From assembly GCF_029227915.1 (NCBI RefSeq), contig NC_079889.1, positions 9,114,001-9,178,000 of the forward strand: a stretch of 64,000 bases of DNA. Reading direction: 5' to 3'. Position 1 is the first letter of the stretch; each line of letters begins with the position of its first letter. The stretch is from Hydractinia symbiolongicarpus (taxonomy: Eukaryota; Cnidaria; Hydrozoa; Anthoathecata; Hydractiniidae). The position numbers and the translations under genes are program-made. Positions 62,901 through 64,000 of the stretch are shown one piece after another. The notes under the pieces are model-generated. The model worked only from the letters and a program-made list of their open reading frames with translations, did not search any database and was not told where the DNA came from.

Positions 62901-63001
62901 GCAGCAGTAAGACATGGATGAGTGCCATCAAATTTTGCAATTGCTGCCATGCGTGGAAAGATCTTATGGTTTAGTTTCATAGAAAAGACTGGAGCCAACA
63001 T
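50991..63001 (-). CDS. BBS2: BBSome subunit BBS2, 19 coding exons, 715 aa
   Basis: BBS2 is a core subunit of the BBSome, the coat-like complex that moves membrane proteins in and out of cilia; in known complexes it pairs with BBS7. Seen, in gene order on the - strand: exons 63001-62885, 61817-61596, 61372-61247, 60702-60640, 60445-60368, 58243-58139, 57639-57553, 57056-56921, 56817-56678, 55297-55114, 54825-54690, 54403-54362, 54065-53981, 53416-53285, 53121-53047, 52412-52350, 51567-51455, 51289-51141 and 51085-50991. All borders are GT-AG and all phases agree. Length is 715 aa against 721 in human. The N-terminal beta-propeller runs to about residue 310 (starts [10 protein letters not shown]; blade motifs [30 protein letters not shown]). 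A coiled coil follows at about 334-358 ([15 protein letters not shown]). Next come the GAE and platform parts ([34 protein letters not shown]) and the C-terminal helical part ([30 protein letters not shown]). The last exon is more divergent than the rest. This start matches the human N-terminus; a longer form is possible. Confidence 0.97.
52047..52343 (-). repeat. 24-bp minisatellite in a BBS2 intron, next to a 5' splice site
   Basis: About 12 units of AATAACCGGAAACAAAACAT type (24 bp on the + strand, with ATC/AGC variants). It starts within about 10 bases of the donor of the exon ending at 52350. Confidence 0.9.
53634..53855 (+). CDS. ORF of 73 aa inside a BBS2 intron, opposite strand
   Basis: Complete frame with protein-like composition (begins [16 protein letters not shown], contains [14 protein letters not shown]). 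It lies antisense in the BBS2 intron between exons 54065-53981 and 53416-53285. It could be a transposon remnant or chance; no family is recognised. Confidence 0.2.
   Translation: MLRYTSKSLFQRLQNKCKQELMKGKINVTNSGNQEDKNKQWQHAFNWLCVDGEMTLDGIASQIFDRNYHTQKN
57819..58055 (-). repeat. 21-bp minisatellite in a BBS2 intron
   Basis: About 11 units of TGCTTCGTGTTTAATACAAA type (21 bp), between the exons at 58243-58139 and 57639-57553. Open frames on both strands follow from the multiple-of-three unit and are not genes. Confidence 0.9.
58260..59545 (+). pseudogene. Decayed mobile-element coding remnants in a BBS2 intron, with YqaJ-like end
   Basis: Broken + strand frames: [20 protein letters not shown] (about 58,790-58,860), [17 protein letters not shown]-like text (about 58,920), [20 protein letters not shown] (about 59,090) and [20 protein letters not shown] then KNLW (about 59,430-59,500). 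The last resembles the C-terminal end of YqaJ-type exonuclease domains common in cnidarian transposon-like genes. The others are not recognised. Many stops. It lies antisense to BBS2 and explains much of this 2.1-kb intron. Confidence 0.5.
60940..61040 (-). mobile_element. tRNA-derived SINE candidate in a BBS2 intron
   Basis: On the - strand, TAGCCTTGTGTAT resembles an A box and GGGTTCAAGTCCTGG is a near-perfect pol III B box, about 35 bases apart. No cloverleaf acceptor stem was found, so a SINE is more likely than a tRNA gene. Confidence 0.45.
61900..62486. mobile_element. Diverged second copy of the piggyBac-type element, in BBS2 intron 1
   Basis: Follows the order of the 5,834-6,576 element (ATAAAAGGAACAAA; GTAACGTCATCAAAAACTTG; AAATAAAAGTTATT; TCGGGAAATCGGATTA) with many substitutions. 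TTAA lies at 61,896-61,899 and 62,487-62,490. The terminal CCCTATTCGG repeats are eroded. Confidence 0.7.
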
Positions 63002-63320
63002 GATTGCATCAACTTTTAACCTGTAACATGAAAAAGAAAGTTAACAGAACTTCTGAAGTTTTCTAGAACTTTGACTTATGACAGATCTTTAACGCTTGCG
63101 TTGTTTCATGTAAAATTTGTGAAAAAAGTGCAATGACTATAATAGGCCTAATAGTTTTGTGAACATATAACCGATGATTTAAATGTGTGCAGTGGAGACA
63201 TTTAAAACAAACGACCCAAACAGATTAGGTTTGATGCTTTTACTAGCTTTCTATACACATTTTTTCAAAAAGAAACCAGTGAAAAAACTCACAACACTGG
63301 CAGTTTGGCAATGGTAATAC

Positions 63321-63466
63321 CTTGGAGGAAAGAATACGGAAGGAGAAACAACTTCATTTCTGTACGCTTTAAATGTATTGAATTTTCTATTGTTTTTAAT
63401 TTCAAAAGAATCAGTGCGTGAGGTGCTCGACCGAGTCTTTTTCGCAAAAAAATGATCAAATTCCAT
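63321..63466 (-). CDS. BBS2: Candidate extra 5' coding exon of BBS2 (N-terminal extension)
   Basis: An ATG at 63466 opens a reading frame that reaches a good donor (CCAAG followed by GTATTA) at 63321. The BBS2 start region has a proper acceptor (TTACAG) before 63020, 19 bases upstream of the usual Met. Joining 63321 to 63020 keeps the frame and would add 55 residues (MEFDHFFAKK..., ending ...PPRLKVDAI) before the usual BBS2 Met. The added part is basic and Ser/Thr-rich with no recognised domain. BBS2 orthologues I recall start at the downstream Met, so this exon could instead be 5' UTR. Confidence 0.45.
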
Positions 63467-64000
63467 ATTCTCCTTTAATAGGGGCTAACTTTTTTTTATT
63501 GAAATCTGACTGTAACACGCTGCAGGCACGTGATATTTGTATGGAAAGTGTGCCTAATATAAGTCGGTAAGCATTGCTGTTAAAAACTTCAACAATAAGT
63601 TTGGAAATAAGCGTTTAACCATGATATTAACCTATTTTTGCAGGCTTGAGTATACCACTTTGATCATGAAAAACAATATAGATAGATATGCGCCGGACGT
63701 GTGCCGACAAAATGTGTGCTGGATTAATGTTTATTCTAACTAAAGAAATAACTTCTTATAGCAGAACGTCGTTTTAAAACGAGATATAAACTTTTTCTTT
63801 TTGTTTACAAAAGTGTCAAGCATGTGCTTCTTCGCTAATTATGTTAACATAAGAACAAAAGAAATTTTACCAATTTCAATGTGGCTTCTTGTTTTGGTAT
63901 TATCATCAAATTCATGATCAAATTATCTAATTGTTTTTATAACCAATCATAATTGCGAATTGTTATTCACGAATAATTTAGTCACACAACCGCCAAAATT
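63467..64000. other. Upstream of BBS2, promoter region expected
   Basis: No gene seen. I looked for an RFX-type X-box, expected for many ciliary genes, and saw no convincing match by eye. Confidence 0.35.

Overview
This is an AT-rich, intron-rich animal nuclear sequence with spliceosomal GT-AG introns, homeobox and cilium genes, and several eukaryotic transposon classes. The transposon fragments (Penelope-like element with GIY-YIG, PIF/Harbinger, polB/endonuclease-VII-like remnant, YqaJ-like remnant) and the sequence style suggest a cnidarian, possibly a hydrozoan. That assignment is inference; the sequence itself only proves a metazoan. There is no bacterial-style operon structure and no CRISPR array.

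Two genes can be read with confidence. (1) A paired-like homeobox gene on the + strand (40,529-47,625, three exons, 282 aa) has an N-terminal eh1/octapeptide, a Q50 homeodomain of homeobrain type and a C-terminal OAR motif. (2) A BBS2 orthologue on the - strand (63,001 down to 50,991; 19 exons, 715 aa, plus one possible extra 5' exon at 63,321-63,466) encodes a BBSome subunit for ciliary trafficking. The two genes converge: their 3' ends face each other across 47.6-51.0 kb. A third, unrecognised gene on the - strand (25,917 down to 22,704, at least two exons) encodes a long, low-complexity protein with a polyasparagine tract. Small candidate genes are a secreted four-cysteine peptide (19,206-19,394), a signal-peptide exon followed by an acidic coding stretch with apparent frame breaks (3,007-3,480), and a candidate terminal exon at 18,155-18,351.

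Layout. 1-7 kb: intergenic, with TIR elements (2.5-2.8 kb, 4.2-5.1 kb), a minisatellite (3.6-4.0 kb), a mariner/Tigger-like repeat (5.2-7.2 kb) and a piggyBac-type TTAA-flanked element inserted in it (5.83-6.58 kb). 7.6-13.5 kb: a head-to-tail concatemer of Helitron-like non-autonomous elements, including large tandem copies of about 1.4 kb. 13.5-21.5 kb: Penelope-like fragments, a hairpin-unit array and a Harbinger element inserted into a Penelope copy. 22-26 kb: the Asn-rich gene. 26-40 kb: mostly intergenic, with a polB remnant, a 128-bp tandem repeat, a second Harbinger derivative, a tRNA-like SINE and an 18-bp/108-bp higher-order minisatellite. 40.5-47.6 kb: homeobrain-like gene. 48.4-48.8 kb: a 30-bp array of alternating purine-pyrimidine units. 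51-63.5 kb: BBS2, whose introns carry 24-bp and 21-bp minisatellites, a YqaJ-like remnant, a SINE and a second copy of the piggyBac-type element.

The two main genes have no evident pathway link: one is a neural/anterior-type transcription factor, the other a ciliary coat protein. The most interesting non-gene structures are the Helitron concatemer, the higher-order minisatellite and the possible in-frame N-terminal extension of BBS2.
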